A DNA stretch of 64,000 bases, taken from Phaeacidiphilus oryzae TH49. GTDB lineage: Bacteria > Actinomycetota > Actinomycetes > Streptomycetales > Streptomycetaceae. This document shows positions 35,055 through 44,537 of the stretch, piece after piece (the first letter of the stretch is position 1; each line of letters opens with the position of its first letter). The stretch spans positions 3,914,055-3,978,054 of the forward strand of contig NZ_JQMQ01000005.1 of assembly GCF_000744815.1 (NCBI RefSeq), written 5' to 3'. The notes below the pieces were generated by a model. It was not told the DNA's origin, did no database searches, and worked only from the letters and a program-made list of their open reading frames with translations. Made by a program: the position numbers and the translations under genes.

Positions 35055-35879
35055 TCAGGACGGGTCCGCCGGATGCGGGGCGATGCCGCTCCCCGCCTCG
35101 GCGCAGAGCCGCGCCAGCTCCTGGTACGCGGGCTCGCCCATCATCTCGATCAGCTCGGGCCGGTAGCTGACGTACACCGGGTCCGGGGCGCCGTGGGCGT
35201 CCGGGGAGCTGGTGCACCACCACTGCAGGTCGTGGCCGCCGGGGCCCCAGCCGCGGCGGTCGTACTCGCCGATGGTGACCTGGAGGTACTTGGTCTCGTC
35301 CGGCCGCTCGATCCACTCGTACGAGCGACGCACCGGCAGCTGCCAGCAGACGTCCGGCTTGGTCTCCAGCGGCTCCTGTCCCTCGTTCAGGGCCAGGGTG
35401 TGGAGGGCGCAGCCCTCGCCGCCGGGGAAGCCGGGACGGTTGAGGAAGAGGCAGGCGCCGTCGACCCGGCGGGTCTGCCGCTCGCCGTCCGGGCCGAGCT
35501 CGCTGATCCGCTCCGGGTCCAGGTCGTCGCCGTCCGGGGTGACCGCACGCTGCCGGAACTGCCACGCGTCGTCGGTGAGCCGGCGGGCGTGCTCCAGCAC
35601 CCGCGCCTCGTCGTCCTCGTCGGACCAGTGGGCGCCGAGGGTGCAGCAGCCGTCGGAGCCGCGGCCGGGCTCGATGCCGTGGCAGCCCCGGCCGAAGACG
35701 CAGGTCCAGTGCGAGTTCAGCCAGGTGAGGTCGCAGCGGAAGACCTGCTCCTCGTCCGCCGGGTCCTGGAACTCCACCCAGGCCCGGGGGAAGTCCAGGC
35801 CCACCTCGCGCTTGCGCGCTGCGGCGGCCGCCTTCCGCGCGGCCCGGCCACTCATGATCGTCACGTCTACGGGTGCCAC
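35055..35879 (-). CDS. Cysteine-rich conserved hypothetical protein
   Basis: 274 residues, cytoplasmic. At least eight cysteines occur in patterns such as [33 protein letters not shown] and DVCWQLPVR, suggesting a metal or iron-sulfur site similar to YkgJ/DUF3109-type proteins, but the family is not certain. Early Lys/Arg/Ala-rich residues precede [29 protein letters not shown] 35879 is preceded by TACGCT and six bases, favouring a leaderless start; ATG 35924 is a longer alternative. It is divergent from the heme oxygenase gene. Confidence 0.6.
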   Translation of the reverse strand: MAPVDVTIMSGRAARKAAAAARKREVGLDFPRAWVEFQDPADEEQVFRCDLTWLNSHWTCVFGRGCHGIEPGRGSDGCCTLGAHWSDEDDEARVLEHARRLTDDAWQFRQRAVTPDGDDLDPERISELGPDGERQTRRVDGACLFLNRPGFPGGEGCALHTLALNEGQEPLETKPDVCWQLPVRRSYEWIERPDETKYLQVTIGEYDRRGWGPGGHDLQWWCTSSPDAHGAPDPVYVSYRPELIEMMGEPAYQELARLCAEAGSGIAPHPADPS

Positions 35880-35962
35880 GGCGCCAGCGTAAGGCGTTCG
35901 CCCGTGAACGGGTGCTCTTGCCATGGGTGTCAGCGGTATGCGTTACTTTTTCCGACAGGTTG

Positions 35963-35977
35963 CCGACACTGTGTCGG
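35963..35977. promoter_or_regulatory. CCGACAC-T-GTGTCGG palindrome upstream of heme oxygenase
   Basis: Seven-base perfect arms around a single base, 26 bp before the heme oxygenase ATG. A third CCGACA copy lies at 35952-35957. It is a candidate operator for an iron- or heme-responsive regulator; the class of regulator is unknown. Confidence 0.4.
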
Positions 35978-36003
35978 GAACTGCCCAGAGTGGAGGACCA
36001 CCC

Positions 36004-36666
36004 ATGACGGCTGTCGCCCCCGAGGGCTTCGCCGCGCGCCTGCGCGCCGGCACCCGCGCCGAGCACGAGGCCGCCGAGTCCTCCCCGTTCATGGCCAACC
36101 TCCTGGACGGCCGCCTCGGCCGCACCGCGTACGCCGAGCTCAGCGCTCAGCTCTGGTTCGTCTACCGCGCGCTGGAGGAGTCCGGCGAGCGCCTCGCGGA
36201 CCATCCGGTGGTCGGCCCGCTGATCGACCCGGCGCTCTTCCGCACCCCCGCGCTGGAGTCCGACCTCGCCCATCTCCTCGGTCCCGGCTGGCGCTCCGGG
36301 CTCGTGCCGCTCCCCGCCGCGCGGGCCTACGCGGACCGGATCCGCGAGGTCGCGGTCGACTGGCCGGCCGGCTACGCGGCCCACCACTACACCCGCTACC
36401 TCGGCGACCTGGCCGGCGGCCAGGTGATCCGCAGCGTGGCCGAGCGCACCTGGGGCTTCCGGCACAAGGGCGACGGGGTGCGGTTCTACGTCTTCGACCG
36501 GGTGCCGAATCCGGCCGAGTTCCGCCGCGCCTACCGCGCCCGGCTGGACGCGCTGCCGCTGGACGAGGTCGCCCAGCGCCGGGTGGCCGAGGAGGCCGCC
36601 CACGCCTTCCGGCTCAACCGCGCGCTCTTCCGCGAGCTCGACGGCCGGTTTCCGCTGTCGGCGTAG
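36004..36666 (+). CDS. Biliverdin-producing heme oxygenase
   Basis: A 220-residue helical protein of the HO-1/HmuO family that opens heme to biliverdin, releasing iron and CO. Proximal heme ligand His21 lies in RAEHEAAESS, the distal helix is YLGDLAGGQVI, and a basic patch (RHKGDGVRFY) is present. ATG 36004 has GGAGG at good spacing. An upstream CCGACAC palindrome may regulate it. It is probably used for iron recovery; no heme transporter is adjacent. Confidence 0.92.
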   Translation: MTAVAPEGFAARLRAGTRAEHEAAESSPFMANLLDGRLGRTAYAELSAQLWFVYRALEESGERLADHPVVGPLIDPALFRTPALESDLAHLLGPGWRSGLVPLPAARAYADRIREVAVDWPAGYAAHHYTRYLGDLAGGQVIRSVAERTWGFRHKGDGVRFYVFDRVPNPAEFRRAYRARLDALPLDEVAQRRVAEEAAHAFRLNRALFRELDGRFPLSA

Positions 36667-36718
36667 CCGGGCGGGGCCCGGAACCGCCCTCCGGCCCAGG
36701 TCGTCGCCGTGGGGCGGG

Positions 36719-36724
36719 TAGCGT
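36719..36724 (+). promoter_or_regulatory. -10 box of the Ppx/GppA gene
   Basis: TAGCGT, eight bases, then ATG 36733; this supports a leaderless start. Confidence 0.4.
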
Positions 36725-36732
36725 GGGATGAC

Positions 36733-37698
36733 ATGCGACTCGGAGTGCTCGACGTGGGGTCCAACACGGTTCACTTCCTCGTGGTGGACGCCCATCTCGG
36801 GGCCGCCCCCCTGCCCGCCTACTCCCACAAGGACGAGCTCAGGCTGGCGGAGCACCTCGACGACCGGGGCCGGATCGCCGACTCCGGGGTCGAGCGGCTG
36901 GTGGCCACCGTGCGTACCGCCCTCCGCGTGGCCGAGGACACCGGCGTCGAGGACATCCTCCCCTTCGCCACCTCGGCGGTGCGGGAGGCCGAGAACGGGG
37001 ACGACGTCCTGAAGCGGGTGCTCCGGGAGACCGGGGTGGAGCTGCGGGTGCTCTCCGGGGAGGACGAGGCCCGGCTGACCTTCCTGGCCGCCCGCCGCTG
37101 GTTCGGCTGGTCCTCCCGGAAGCTGCTCCTCTTCGACATAGGCGGCGGCTCGCTGGAGGCCGCCTGCGGTCTGGACGAGGAGCCGGACGCGGTGGCCTCG
37201 CTGCCGCTCGGCGCCGGCCGGCTGACCGCCGAACGGCTGCCCGGCGACCCGCCGGACGCGGAGGCGATACGCGCCCTGCGCCGGCACGTCCGGGCCAGGA
37301 TCGCCACCATCGTCCCCGAGTTCGCCCGGCTCGGCCCGCCCGACCACGCGGTGGGCAGTTCCAAGACCTTCAAGCAGCTGGCCCGGCTGACCGGCGCCGC
37401 CCGGGAGGCCGAGGGCCCGTACGTCCGGCGCCGGCTGACCAGGGACGACCTGGCCGAATGGCTGCCCCGGCTGGCCGGGATGACGGTCCGCCGGCGGGCC
37501 GAGCTGCCGGGCGTCTCGCCCGGCCGGGCCGGCCAGCTGCTGGCCGGCGCCCTGGTCGCGGACGGGGTGATGGACCTGTTCGGGGTGGCCGAGCTGGACA
37601 CCTGCCCCTGGGCGCTGCGGGAGGGCGTGATCCTGCGCCGGCTGGACCGGATGCGGGACGGGACCGGCGAGCCGGCCCGGGTGCCGCCGCCGCAGTGA
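36733..37698 (+). CDS. Ppx/GppA phosphatase family protein
   Basis: A 321-residue ASKHA-fold phosphohydrolase acting on polyphosphate or pppGpp. [17 protein letters not shown] starts the first phosphate loop, [12 protein letters not shown] and [11 protein letters not shown] follow, and [14 protein letters not shown] is the second phosphate loop. Short length (no C-terminal HD domain) is usual in actinobacteria. ATG 36733 starts directly at the domain. It lies 66 bp after the heme oxygenase gene and 82 bp before the sugar isomerase, each with its own -10 box. Confidence 0.9.
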   Translation: MRLGVLDVGSNTVHFLVVDAHLGAAPLPAYSHKDELRLAEHLDDRGRIADSGVERLVATVRTALRVAEDTGVEDILPFATSAVREAENGDDVLKRVLRETGVELRVLSGEDEARLTFLAARRWFGWSSRKLLLFDIGGGSLEAACGLDEEPDAVASLPLGAGRLTAERLPGDPPDAEAIRALRRHVRARIATIVPEFARLGPPDHAVGSSKTFKQLARLTGAAREAEGPYVRRRLTRDDLAEWLPRLAGMTVRRRAELPGVSPGRAGQLLAGALVADGVMDLFGVAELDTCPWALREGVILRRLDRMRDGTGEPARVPPPQ

Positions 37699-37767
37699 CC
37701 GGCGCGCATCGACCGGTTCACGTCACCCCTGCGACGTGGGGGTGTCCCGAACCGCAGGCACCGCGCC

Positions 37768-37773
37768 TACGCT
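37768..37773 (+). promoter_or_regulatory. -10 box of the sugar isomerase gene
   Basis: TACGCT, seven bases, then GTG 37781. It argues against the in-frame GTG at 37736 upstream of the box. Confidence 0.45.
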
Positions 37774-37780
37774 GTGTCCC

Positions 37781-38728
37781 GTGGCGGAGCAAGTGAGACC
37801 AGCCGACCAGACCCCCGGATCGACCGGCGCCCGGCAGCGGGCGCGCGAGGCGCGCGAGGCGCACGAGGCGCGCGAGGCGCACGACGCGCGCCAGGAGCGC
37901 GAGGGGCGCGTCGCCCGCGTGCCGGACGCCAGAGTGGCGCTGTCCACCGCCTCGGTCTACCCGGAGAACACCGAGGCGGCCTTCGAGATCGCCGGCCGCC
38001 TCGGCTACGACGGTGTCGAGGTCATGGTGTGGACCGATCCGATCAGCCAGGACATCGACCGGCTGCGCGAGCTCTCCGACTTCCACCAGGTGCCGATCCT
38101 CGCCGTCCACGCGCCCTGCCTGCTGATCACCCAGCGGGTCTGGGGCACCGACCCGTGGGCCAAGCTGGTCAAGGCGCGGTCCGCCGCCGAGCGGCTGGGC
38201 GCCTCCACCGTCGTCGTCCACCCGCCGTTCCGCTGGCAGCGCCAGTACGCCCGGGACTTCGTGCTGGGGATCCAGCGGATGGGCGGGGAGACCGACGTCC
38301 GCTTCGCGGTGGAGAACATGTACCCGTGGCGGTACCGCGACCGCGAGGTCGCCGCGTACGCCCCGGCCTGGGACCCGACCGGCGAGGACTATCCGCACTT
38401 CACCGTCGACCTCTCGCATGTCGCCACCTCCCGCACGGACGCGCTGGCGATGGTCGACCGGATGGGCGACCGGCTGGCCCACGTCCACCTCGCCGACGGG
38501 TCGGGCTCCGCCAAGGACGAGCACCTGATCCCCGGCCGCGGCACCCAGCCCTGCGCCGAGCTGCTGGAGCGACTGGCCGCCAACGGCTTCGACGGCCACG
38601 TCGTCCTGGAGGTCAACACCCGCCGCGCCCCGGGCCCTGTGGAGCGCGAGGCCGACCTCGCCGAGGCCCTCGCCTTCACCCGCCTCAACCTCGCTGCGGC
38701 GGCCTCGGAACTCTCCGGAACCCAGTGA
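37781..38728 (+). CDS. Sugar phosphate isomerase/epimerase (xylose-isomerase-like TIM barrel)
   Basis: 315 residues. After a charged Arg/Glu/Ala/His leader of about 45 residues comes an AP-endonuclease-2/xylose-isomerase TIM barrel. [31 protein letters not shown] opens it, then [26 protein letters not shown] (metal Glu), [19 protein letters not shown] and VVLEVNTR (metal Glu). The usual metal ligands appear conserved. The substrate is unknown. The leader is encoded by tandem 9-bp repeats. Confidence 0.85.
   Translation: MAEQVRPADQTPGSTGARQRAREAREAHEAREAHDARQEREGRVARVPDARVALSTASVYPENTEAAFEIAGRLGYDGVEVMVWTDPISQDIDRLRELSDFHQVPILAVHAPCLLITQRVWGTDPWAKLVKARSAAERLGASTVVVHPPFRWQRQYARDFVLGIQRMGGETDVRFAVENMYPWRYRDREVAAYAPAWDPTGEDYPHFTVDLSHVATSRTDALAMVDRMGDRLAHVHLADGSGSAKDEHLIPGRGTQPCAELLERLAANGFDGHVVLEVNTRRAPGPVEREADLAEALAFTRLNLAAAASELSGTQ
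37842..37889 (+). repeat. Tandem 9-bp repeat (GCGCGAGGC units)
   Basis: About five units of GCGCGAGGC or GCACGAGGC in a row encode repeated Arg-Glu-Ala/His-Glu-Ala triplets near the N-terminus of the sugar isomerase. Length may differ between strains. Confidence 0.65.
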
Positions 38729-38879
38729 GCACCCTCGGTGAGACTCTCCCGGCTCGGTGCCGAAGTCCACTGAAATTCCTCGTGGATCTGCTCAAATCCG
38801 TTGGACGGAAGGGTAGTTGGTGAGTACTCAGTAGCTCAGCGCTCGAAGGTCCGCGCCTGCCGGGGGAGGGAGAGGCCGG

Positions 38880-40352
38880 ATGGAGACGTACTACTACTTC
38901 CTCAGCTACACCCGCCGACATCAGGACGGGTATGTGGCGAGGTTCCACGCCGACCTGTCGGATCGGCTCGCCGACCGGCTGCGGTTACCGGACCCGCACC
39001 GGGTCGGCTTCCGCGACGTCCACGAGATCCACGCCGGGATGAGGTGGCGGGAGGAACTGGAACAGGCGCTCCGCTCCTGCCGCTGCTTCGTCCCGCTCTA
39101 CTCCGCCGAGTACTTCGACAGCGCCTACTGCGGGCGGGAGTGGGCGGTCTTCCTGCGGCGGCTGCGCACCTACGAGGCACTGGAGAACATCCGGCCCAAC
39201 CTGGTGGTCCCGGTGCTGTGGCGGCCGGTGCCGGAGATCCCCCGCGCGGTCGAGGGGATCCAGTACGTCGACGACGGCTTCCCGGTGCTCTACCGCGAGC
39301 GCGGAATGGAGTACCTGGTCCGCCGCGCCCGGGCGACGGACGTCTACGAGGCGGCGCTCGAGCGCATCGCCGACCGGATCGTGGCCGAGTGCGGCCGCCA
39401 TCTGCTGCCGCCCTGCGAGCCCTTCTCCATCGAGCAGGTCACCGGCACCTTCGGCGAGCTGGTGCTGCGGAACGGTTCCGCGGCGGCCGGATCCGGGGCG
39501 TCCGGCGGAACGGGCGGAGCCGTGGCCGAGACCGGGCGGCGCGGCCATGTGACCTTCCTGCTGGCCGCGGCGACCCGCGGCAACCCGCCCCCGGGCCACC
39601 CCGACCCGGACCCCGAGCACGCCGGACCTGCGTCCTGCTACGGATCCGATCCGCTGGACTGGAACCCGTACAGCCACGGGCGGGCGCGGCCGGACGAGCC
39701 GGCTCCGGAGGCGCCCGCGGAACACGGCAGGGCGCACGGGCAGCCGCACGAGCCCCCCCTCTCCACCCACGCCCAGCAGGTGGTCTCCGGCAACCGCTTC
39801 TCCAGCGCCGTCGACGTGGTCGACGAGTGGCTGGTCGACCGGGTGGCCAAGGCCCGCCGCAACCACCAGGTGGTGGTCGTCCTGGTGGACCCCTGGTCGG
39901 CGCGGATGGCCGAGTACGGCGACGCCCTGCGCGGTCTCGACGCCAGGCTGGAGCCGGCCAGCGGCGTGCTGCTGCCCGCCCACGGCGACCCGGAGGAGGC
40001 CCCCCACGAGGCCGAGAAGCTCTCCGTGGACATCGGCGAGACCTTCCCCAACAACCTGGCCCTGCCGGTCAACCCGCGCTTCCAGTACGCGGTTCCGCGC
40101 GAGCACTTCGGGCGGCGGCTGATGGAGATGGTGGCCGCCGCGCAGAGCGCGCTGGCCCGGCTCGCCAACCCCCGCGCCGACCTGCGCGGTTCCGTGCCCC
40201 CGCCGTTCCGGCCGGAGCGGCCGCCCGGCGCCCTCCCCGCCACCCCGGGGGCCGGCCCCGGCTGCGCCGCCGACCGCCCGCACCGCCGCGGTGGCCGCAG
40301 GACCCGCGGAGCCGGGGCCGAACCGCCCGCCCTCCCAGGGGAGTTCCTATGA
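38880..40352 (+). CDS. fxsC: TIR-like protein FxsC
   Basis: 490 residues. The N-terminal TIR-like domain (about 1-140) has YYFLSYTRRH, FRDVHEIHAG, SCRCFVPLYSAEYF and YCGREW with Glu87 at the position of the TIR NADase glutamate. A Gly/Ala linker leads to the FxsC C-terminal domain (about 220-420) with HVTFLLAAATRGN, DWNPYSH, VVVVLVDPWSARM and PREHFGRRLMEM. The tail is Pro/Arg-rich. FxsC belongs to the FxSxx-COOH system, a predicted peptide-modification or signalling system of actinobacteria. ATG 38880 has GGGGGAGGGAGAGG upstream; the stop overlaps the fxsT start (ATGA). Confidence 0.8.
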   Translation: METYYYFLSYTRRHQDGYVARFHADLSDRLADRLRLPDPHRVGFRDVHEIHAGMRWREELEQALRSCRCFVPLYSAEYFDSAYCGREWAVFLRRLRTYEALENIRPNLVVPVLWRPVPEIPRAVEGIQYVDDGFPVLYRERGMEYLVRRARATDVYEAALERIADRIVAECGRHLLPPCEPFSIEQVTGTFGELVLRNGSAAAGSGASGGTGGAVAETGRRGHVTFLLAAATRGNPPPGHPDPDPEHAGPASCYGSDPLDWNPYSHGRARPDEPAPEAPAEHGRAHGQPHEPPLSTHAQQVVSGNRFSSAVDVVDEWLVDRVAKARRNHQVVVVLVDPWSARMAEYGDALRGLDARLEPASGVLLPAHGDPEEAPHEAEKLSVDIGETFPNNLALPVNPRFQYAVPREHFGRRLMEMVAAAQSALARLANPRADLRGSVPPPFRPERPPGALPATPGAGPGCAADRPHRRGGRRTRGAGAEPPALPGEFL

Positions 40353-43300
40353 CCGCCCGCCCGGGGACCGTCGTCACCTTCTACTCGTTCAAGGGCGGCA
40401 CCGGCCGCACCATGGCGGTGGCCAACATCGGCTGGCTGCTGGCCGCCCGCGGGTACCGGGTGGCGGTGGTCGACTGGGACCTGGAGGCGCCCGGGCTGCA
40501 CCGCTACTTCCACCCGCTGCTCGACGACCCCGAACTGGTCTCCACCTGGGGCGTATTGGACCTGCTGCGGGACTACGTCGCGGCGGCCCTCGCCCTGGAC
40601 AGCCCCGTCCAGCGGGCCGCCGGGCGCGGGCCGGGCGGGCTGGGCGGCCGGGACCGGGTGGCGGCCTGGGTGCGGGACTACCTGGACGACCGCTTCGGCG
40701 ACTACGGCGCCGCGGTGCGCTTCGACTTCGGCTCCGGCACCGGCTCCGGGCACGGCACCGGCCCTGGCTCGGGCAGCCTCGACCTGCTGCCGGCCGGGCT
40801 GCAGGACGACACCTATCCGACCGCGGTCAACACCTTCGACTGGTTCAGCTTCCAGGACGCCCTGGCCGGCGGCCTGCTGCTGGACGCCCTGCGCGAACGG
40901 CTGCGCGCCGACTACGACTTCACCCTGATCGACAGCCGCACCGGCTGGAACGACTCCTCCGGGGCCTGCCTGGTGGTGCTGCCGGACACGGTCGTCGACT
41001 GCTTCAGCCTGAACACCCAGTCCATAGCCGGCGCCGAGCAGGCCGCCCGGGCGGTGCGGGAGCGGTCGGTGGGCCGCCGCATCCAGGTGCTGCCGGCCGC
41101 GCTCCGGGTCGAGGACGCCGAGCAGCGCAAGGTGGAGGCCGGACGCGACCTCGCCCGGGCGCTCTTCGCCCCCCACCTCGCGTCGATGTCCGCCGAGGAG
41201 ACCGACCGGTACTGGGCCGACATGGAGGTCCCGTACAAGCCCTTCTACGCCTACGAGGAGATCCCCGCCGTCGTCGGCGACCGGCCGCTGCTGGAGAACA
41301 GCCTGCTCGCCGCGTACGCCAGGATGGCCGACCGGATCGCCGGGTCCAGGGCGCCGGGCGGGCCGCCGCAGCTGCCCGAGCGGCAGCGCCGCGAACTCCT
41401 GGCCCGCTACGAGCGGTTGCCGGTCTCCCAGCCCTCGGCCGCCCTGATCAGCTACGCGGCCCCGGACCGGCTGTGGGCGGAGTGGATCCGCCGGCAGTTG
41501 CACCTCCTCGGCTTCCGGCCCCGACTCGCCCCGGCAGGACGGGCGTTGCCGCCGCCGGAGGCCGCGGTCGAGGGCGGCCCGGCACCGGCCGCGCCGCTGG
41601 TGCTCACCCTCCTCAGCGCCGCCCACCCGGGCCCGGACGGCCCGGACGGCGCGGACGGCCCGGATCGGCCGGACCGCCGGGACAGGCCGCGCGCGGCCGT
41701 GCCGGAACGGCGGGCGGTGGTGCGGATCGGCGACGTCCCGGTGCCGCGGGCGCTGGAGGGCGCGCCGCTGGTCGACATGGTGGGCCTGGCCGGCCCGGAG
41801 GAGGCCAGGGACGCCCTGGTCGCCGGGGTCGGCCGGCCGGTACGCCCGGAGCGGGGCCAGCGCTCCGAGGAGCCCGCCGGCTGGTCCAGGACCGCCCGCT
41901 ACCCCGGCTCCGTGCCGGCGGTGTGGCGGGTGCCCACCCGGAACCCCGGGTTCACCGGCCGGGAGGAGCTGCTGGACCGGATCCGCACGGCCCTGGCCGG
42001 CGGCTCCGAGCCGGGCGGCGCGGCCCCGTGCGTGCTGTGCGGCCTCGGCGGGGTCGGCAAGACCCAGGCCGCCCTGGAGTACGCCCACCGGTTCCGCGCC
42101 GACTACGACGCGGTGTGGTGGGTGTCGGCCGAGGACACCGGGCTGCTCGCGCACCATCTCGCCGGGCTCGGCGGCGACCTGGGGCTGCCCGCGGACGGCG
42201 ACGTGGGCGCGCTCGCCGGTGCGGTCCGCGAGGCGCTCCGCCGCGGCGAGCCGTACCGCCGCTGGCTGCTCATCCTGGACAACGCCGAGCAGCCGGGACT
42301 GATCGCCCCCTATCTGCCGGCCGGCGGCGGCCACGTCCTGATCACCTCGCGGGACCGGGCGGACTGGGACGCCGCCGCCCGGATCGACGTCGACGTCTTC
42401 TCCCGCGAGGAGAGCACCGGCATGCTCCGCCGGGAGAACCCGGAGCTCTCCGAGTACGACGCCGCCCGGATCGCCAAGGAGCTCGGCGACCTGCCGCTGG
42501 CCGTCCGGCACGCGGCCGCCTGGCTGCGCAACACCGGCGAGTCCGCCGACACCTACCTGGACAAGCTCGACGTCCAGGTGGGCGGGATGGCGGTCAGCGA
42601 CCCGGAGGGCAGCGAGGACCGGTCGATGGCCGCGGCCTGGCTGCTCACCTGGAACCGGATCGGCGAGGAGATGCCGGCGGCCGGCGAACTCCTGCTGCTG
42701 CTGGCCTTCCTGGGGCCGGACCCGGTGCCCGCCTGGCTGGCCCGCTCGGACCGGATGCGGCAGCGGCTGCTCCGCTACGACCCGCAGCTCGGCGAGCCCG
42801 ACATGGTCGGCAAGGTCTTCCGCGAGATCAGCAAGTACGAGGGCGTCCGGATGGACGGGCTGGGCGGCGGCATCACCATGCACCGGCTGGTGCAGGCGGT
42901 GCTGCGCCGGCAGGTCGAGCCGGAGCGCTGGCCGGAGTTCCGGGCGGCGGTGCACGGGGTGCTCGCCGCCGCCAATCCGCGCAACCCCGACCAGCCCGGC
43001 ACCTGGGTCCGCTACTCGGCGCTGCTGCCCCACCTGTGGCCGACCCGCGCCGAGCGCAGCGCCGACCCGGAGGTGCGGCAGTGGATCGCGGACACCGTCC
43101 GCTACCTGTGGCGGCGCGGGGACCACCGGGCGGTGCGGGACGCCGCCGAGCGGATCCTCGCCGAGTGGCAGCCGCGCTTCGGCCCCGACGACCGGCTGGT
43201 GCTGATGATCCGCAACCAGCTGGCCAACGCCCTGCGGGCGGGCGGCGAACTGGAGGAGGCCCACCGGATCGACGCCGACGTCCTCCGCCGCTGCCGGGAC

Positions 43301-44395
43301 ACCCTCGGCGAGCACCACCTGGACACCCTCACCGCGGCCGGCAGCCTGGCCGCCTCGCTCCGCGCGGCCGGCCGCTACGGCGAGGCCCGGCACTTCGACC
43401 GGAGCGCCTTCGACACCAGCCGGGAGGTCTTCGGCGAGGACCACCCCCGCACCCTGATGCTGGCCAGCAATCTCGCGCTGTCCCGCTTCCTCCTCGGCGA
43501 GTACTACAGCGCCCGGGACCTCGACCGGGAGACCAGGGACCGGATGGTCGCGGTCTTCGGCGCCGACCACCCCTCCACCCTCCTGTCCGCCCGCAACTAC
43601 GCCCGCGACCTCCACGAGACGGGGGAGGCGGAGGCCGCCGTCCGGCTCCTCCAGACCACCCTGCGGGCCTTCCGGTCCGGCCTGGGCGAGTCCCACGACG
43701 ACACCCTGCGGACGGCGAAGGTGCTGGCCACGGCGCTGCGCAAGACCGGGCGGTACGAGAGCTCGGAGGCGCTCAGCCGGGAGACCCTGGCCCAGTACCG
43801 GGCGGTCCGCGGCGAGCACCATCCGGAGACCCTGGCCTGCGCCTGCAACCTGGCCTGCGACCTGGCCGCGCTCGGCCACCCGCGGGAGGCCCGCGCGCTG
43901 GCCCGGGAGACCGCGGCGGCCTGCGCCGGCACCACCGGCCGGGACCATCCGCTGACCCGCGGCTGCATCACCAACCTCGCCGTCTACCAGCGGCTGTGCG
44001 GGGAGCCGGAGGCGGCGGCCCGGCTGACCGCGGAGCTCCTCCCCGGCTACCGCGCCGAGCTCGGCGGCAACCATCCGATCACGCTGGCCTGCGCGGTGGA
44101 CCATGCCGCGAACCTCGCCGAGTCCGGGGCCGGCGAGGAGGCGGTGGCGCTCGGCCGGGAGGCGCTGGACGGCTATCTGGCGACCCTCGGCGAGGGGCAT
44201 CCGGCGGCGGTGGTCTGCGCCTGGAACCTGGCCCTCGACCTGGAGGCGGCGGGCCGCACCGACGAGGCCCGGGAGCTCCGGCACGCGACGGAGGGGTCGG
44301 CGCTGCGCGCCTTCGGCGTCGGGCACCCGCTGGTCTCGGAGGTGATGAGCAGCGGACGCCGGCTGCACGCGGACATCGAGCCGCCGCTGATCTGA
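40349..44395 (+). CDS. fxsT: FxSxx-COOH system tetratricopeptide repeat protein FxsT
   Basis: 1348 residues. (1) ParA/MinD-like ATPase (1-320) with KGGTGRT (Lys15, Arg20 where Lys is usual), DWDLEAPG and [11 protein letters not shown]. (2) A degenerate TIR-like domain (about 365-490: [18 protein letters not shown]). (3) NB-ARC-type STAND NTPase with Walker A GLGGVGKT (565-572), Walker [10 protein letters not shown] and HVLITSRD. (4) Eight to nine 42-residue TPRs (about 965-1340) with the G-x-x-HP-x-T signature of kinesin-light-chain-type repeats. The start overlaps fxsC by 4 bp. The architecture is that of an NLR-like receptor. No FxsA peptide or radical-SAM FxsB is adjacent. Confidence 0.82.
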   Translation: MTARPGTVVTFYSFKGGTGRTMAVANIGWLLAARGYRVAVVDWDLEAPGLHRYFHPLLDDPELVSTWGVLDLLRDYVAAALALDSPVQRAAGRGPGGLGGRDRVAAWVRDYLDDRFGDYGAAVRFDFGSGTGSGHGTGPGSGSLDLLPAGLQDDTYPTAVNTFDWFSFQDALAGGLLLDALRERLRADYDFTLIDSRTGWNDSSGACLVVLPDTVVDCFSLNTQSIAGAEQAARAVRERSVGRRIQVLPAALRVEDAEQRKVEAGRDLARALFAPHLASMSAEETDRYWADMEVPYKPFYAYEEIPAVVGDRPLLENSLLAAYARMADRIAGSRAPGGPPQLPERQRRELLARYERLPVSQPSAALISYAAPDRLWAEWIRRQLHLLGFRPRLAPAGRALPPPEAAVEGGPAPAAPLVLTLLSAAHPGPDGPDGADGPDRPDRRDRPRAAVPERRAVVRIGDVPVPRALEGAPLVDMVGLAGPEEARDALVAGVGRPVRPERGQRSEEPAGWSRTARYPGSVPAVWRVPTRNPGFTGREELLDRIRTALAGGSEPGGAAPCVLCGLGGVGKTQAALEYAHRFRADYDAVWWVSAEDTGLLAHHLAGLGGDLGLPADGDVGALAGAVREALRRGEPYRRWLLILDNAEQPGLIAPYLPAGGGHVLITSRDRADWDAAARIDVDVFSREESTGMLRRENPELSEYDAARIAKELGDLPLAVRHAAAWLRNTGESADTYLDKLDVQVGGMAVSDPEGSEDRSMAAAWLLTWNRIGEEMPAAGELLLLLAFLGPDPVPAWLARSDRMRQRLLRYDPQLGEPDMVGKVFREISKYEGVRMDGLGGGITMHRLVQAVLRRQVEPERWPEFRAAVHGVLAAANPRNPDQPGTWVRYSALLPHLWPTRAERSADPEVRQWIADTVRYLWRRGDHRAVRDAAERILAEWQPRFGPDDRLVLMIRNQLANALRAGGELEEAHRIDADVLRRCRDTLGEHHLDTLTAAGSLAASLRAAGRYGEARHFDRSAFDTSREVFGEDHPRTLMLASNLALSRFLLGEYYSARDLDRETRDRMVAVFGADHPSTLLSARNYARDLHETGEAEAAVRLLQTTLRAFRSGLGESHDDTLRTAKVLATALRKTGRYESSEALSRETLAQYRAVRGEHHPETLACACNLACDLAALGHPREARALARETAAACAGTTGRDHPLTRGCITNLAVYQRLCGEPEAAARLTAELLPGYRAELGGNHPITLACAVDHAANLAESGAGEEAVALGREALDGYLATLGEGHPAAVVCAWNLALDLEAAGRTDEARELRHATEGSALRAFGVGHPLVSEVMSSGRRLHADIEPPLI

Positions 44396-44537
44396 GGCGC
44401 GGGGGCGGCCCGGGGACGGCGCTTGCCGGGGCATCGCGGAGGGCCGGCGTCCGTACCGGAATGCGGACAGGGTGTCCAAGTTGTGGGCGGGGCGGCGTAG
44501 GGTCGGGAGACCGCACCGCACGAAGGAGTTGAGCACC

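Noticed and set aside
38725-38823. Short frame before fxsC as a possible FxsA peptide
   Set aside because: It encodes about 32 residues ending in GRKGSW, not FxSxx, and overlaps the isomerase stop. No other short frame there ends correctly.
44396-44537. Leader peptide or attenuator before ilvD
   Set aside because: No short frame rich in branched-chain residues and no alternative hairpins are visible.
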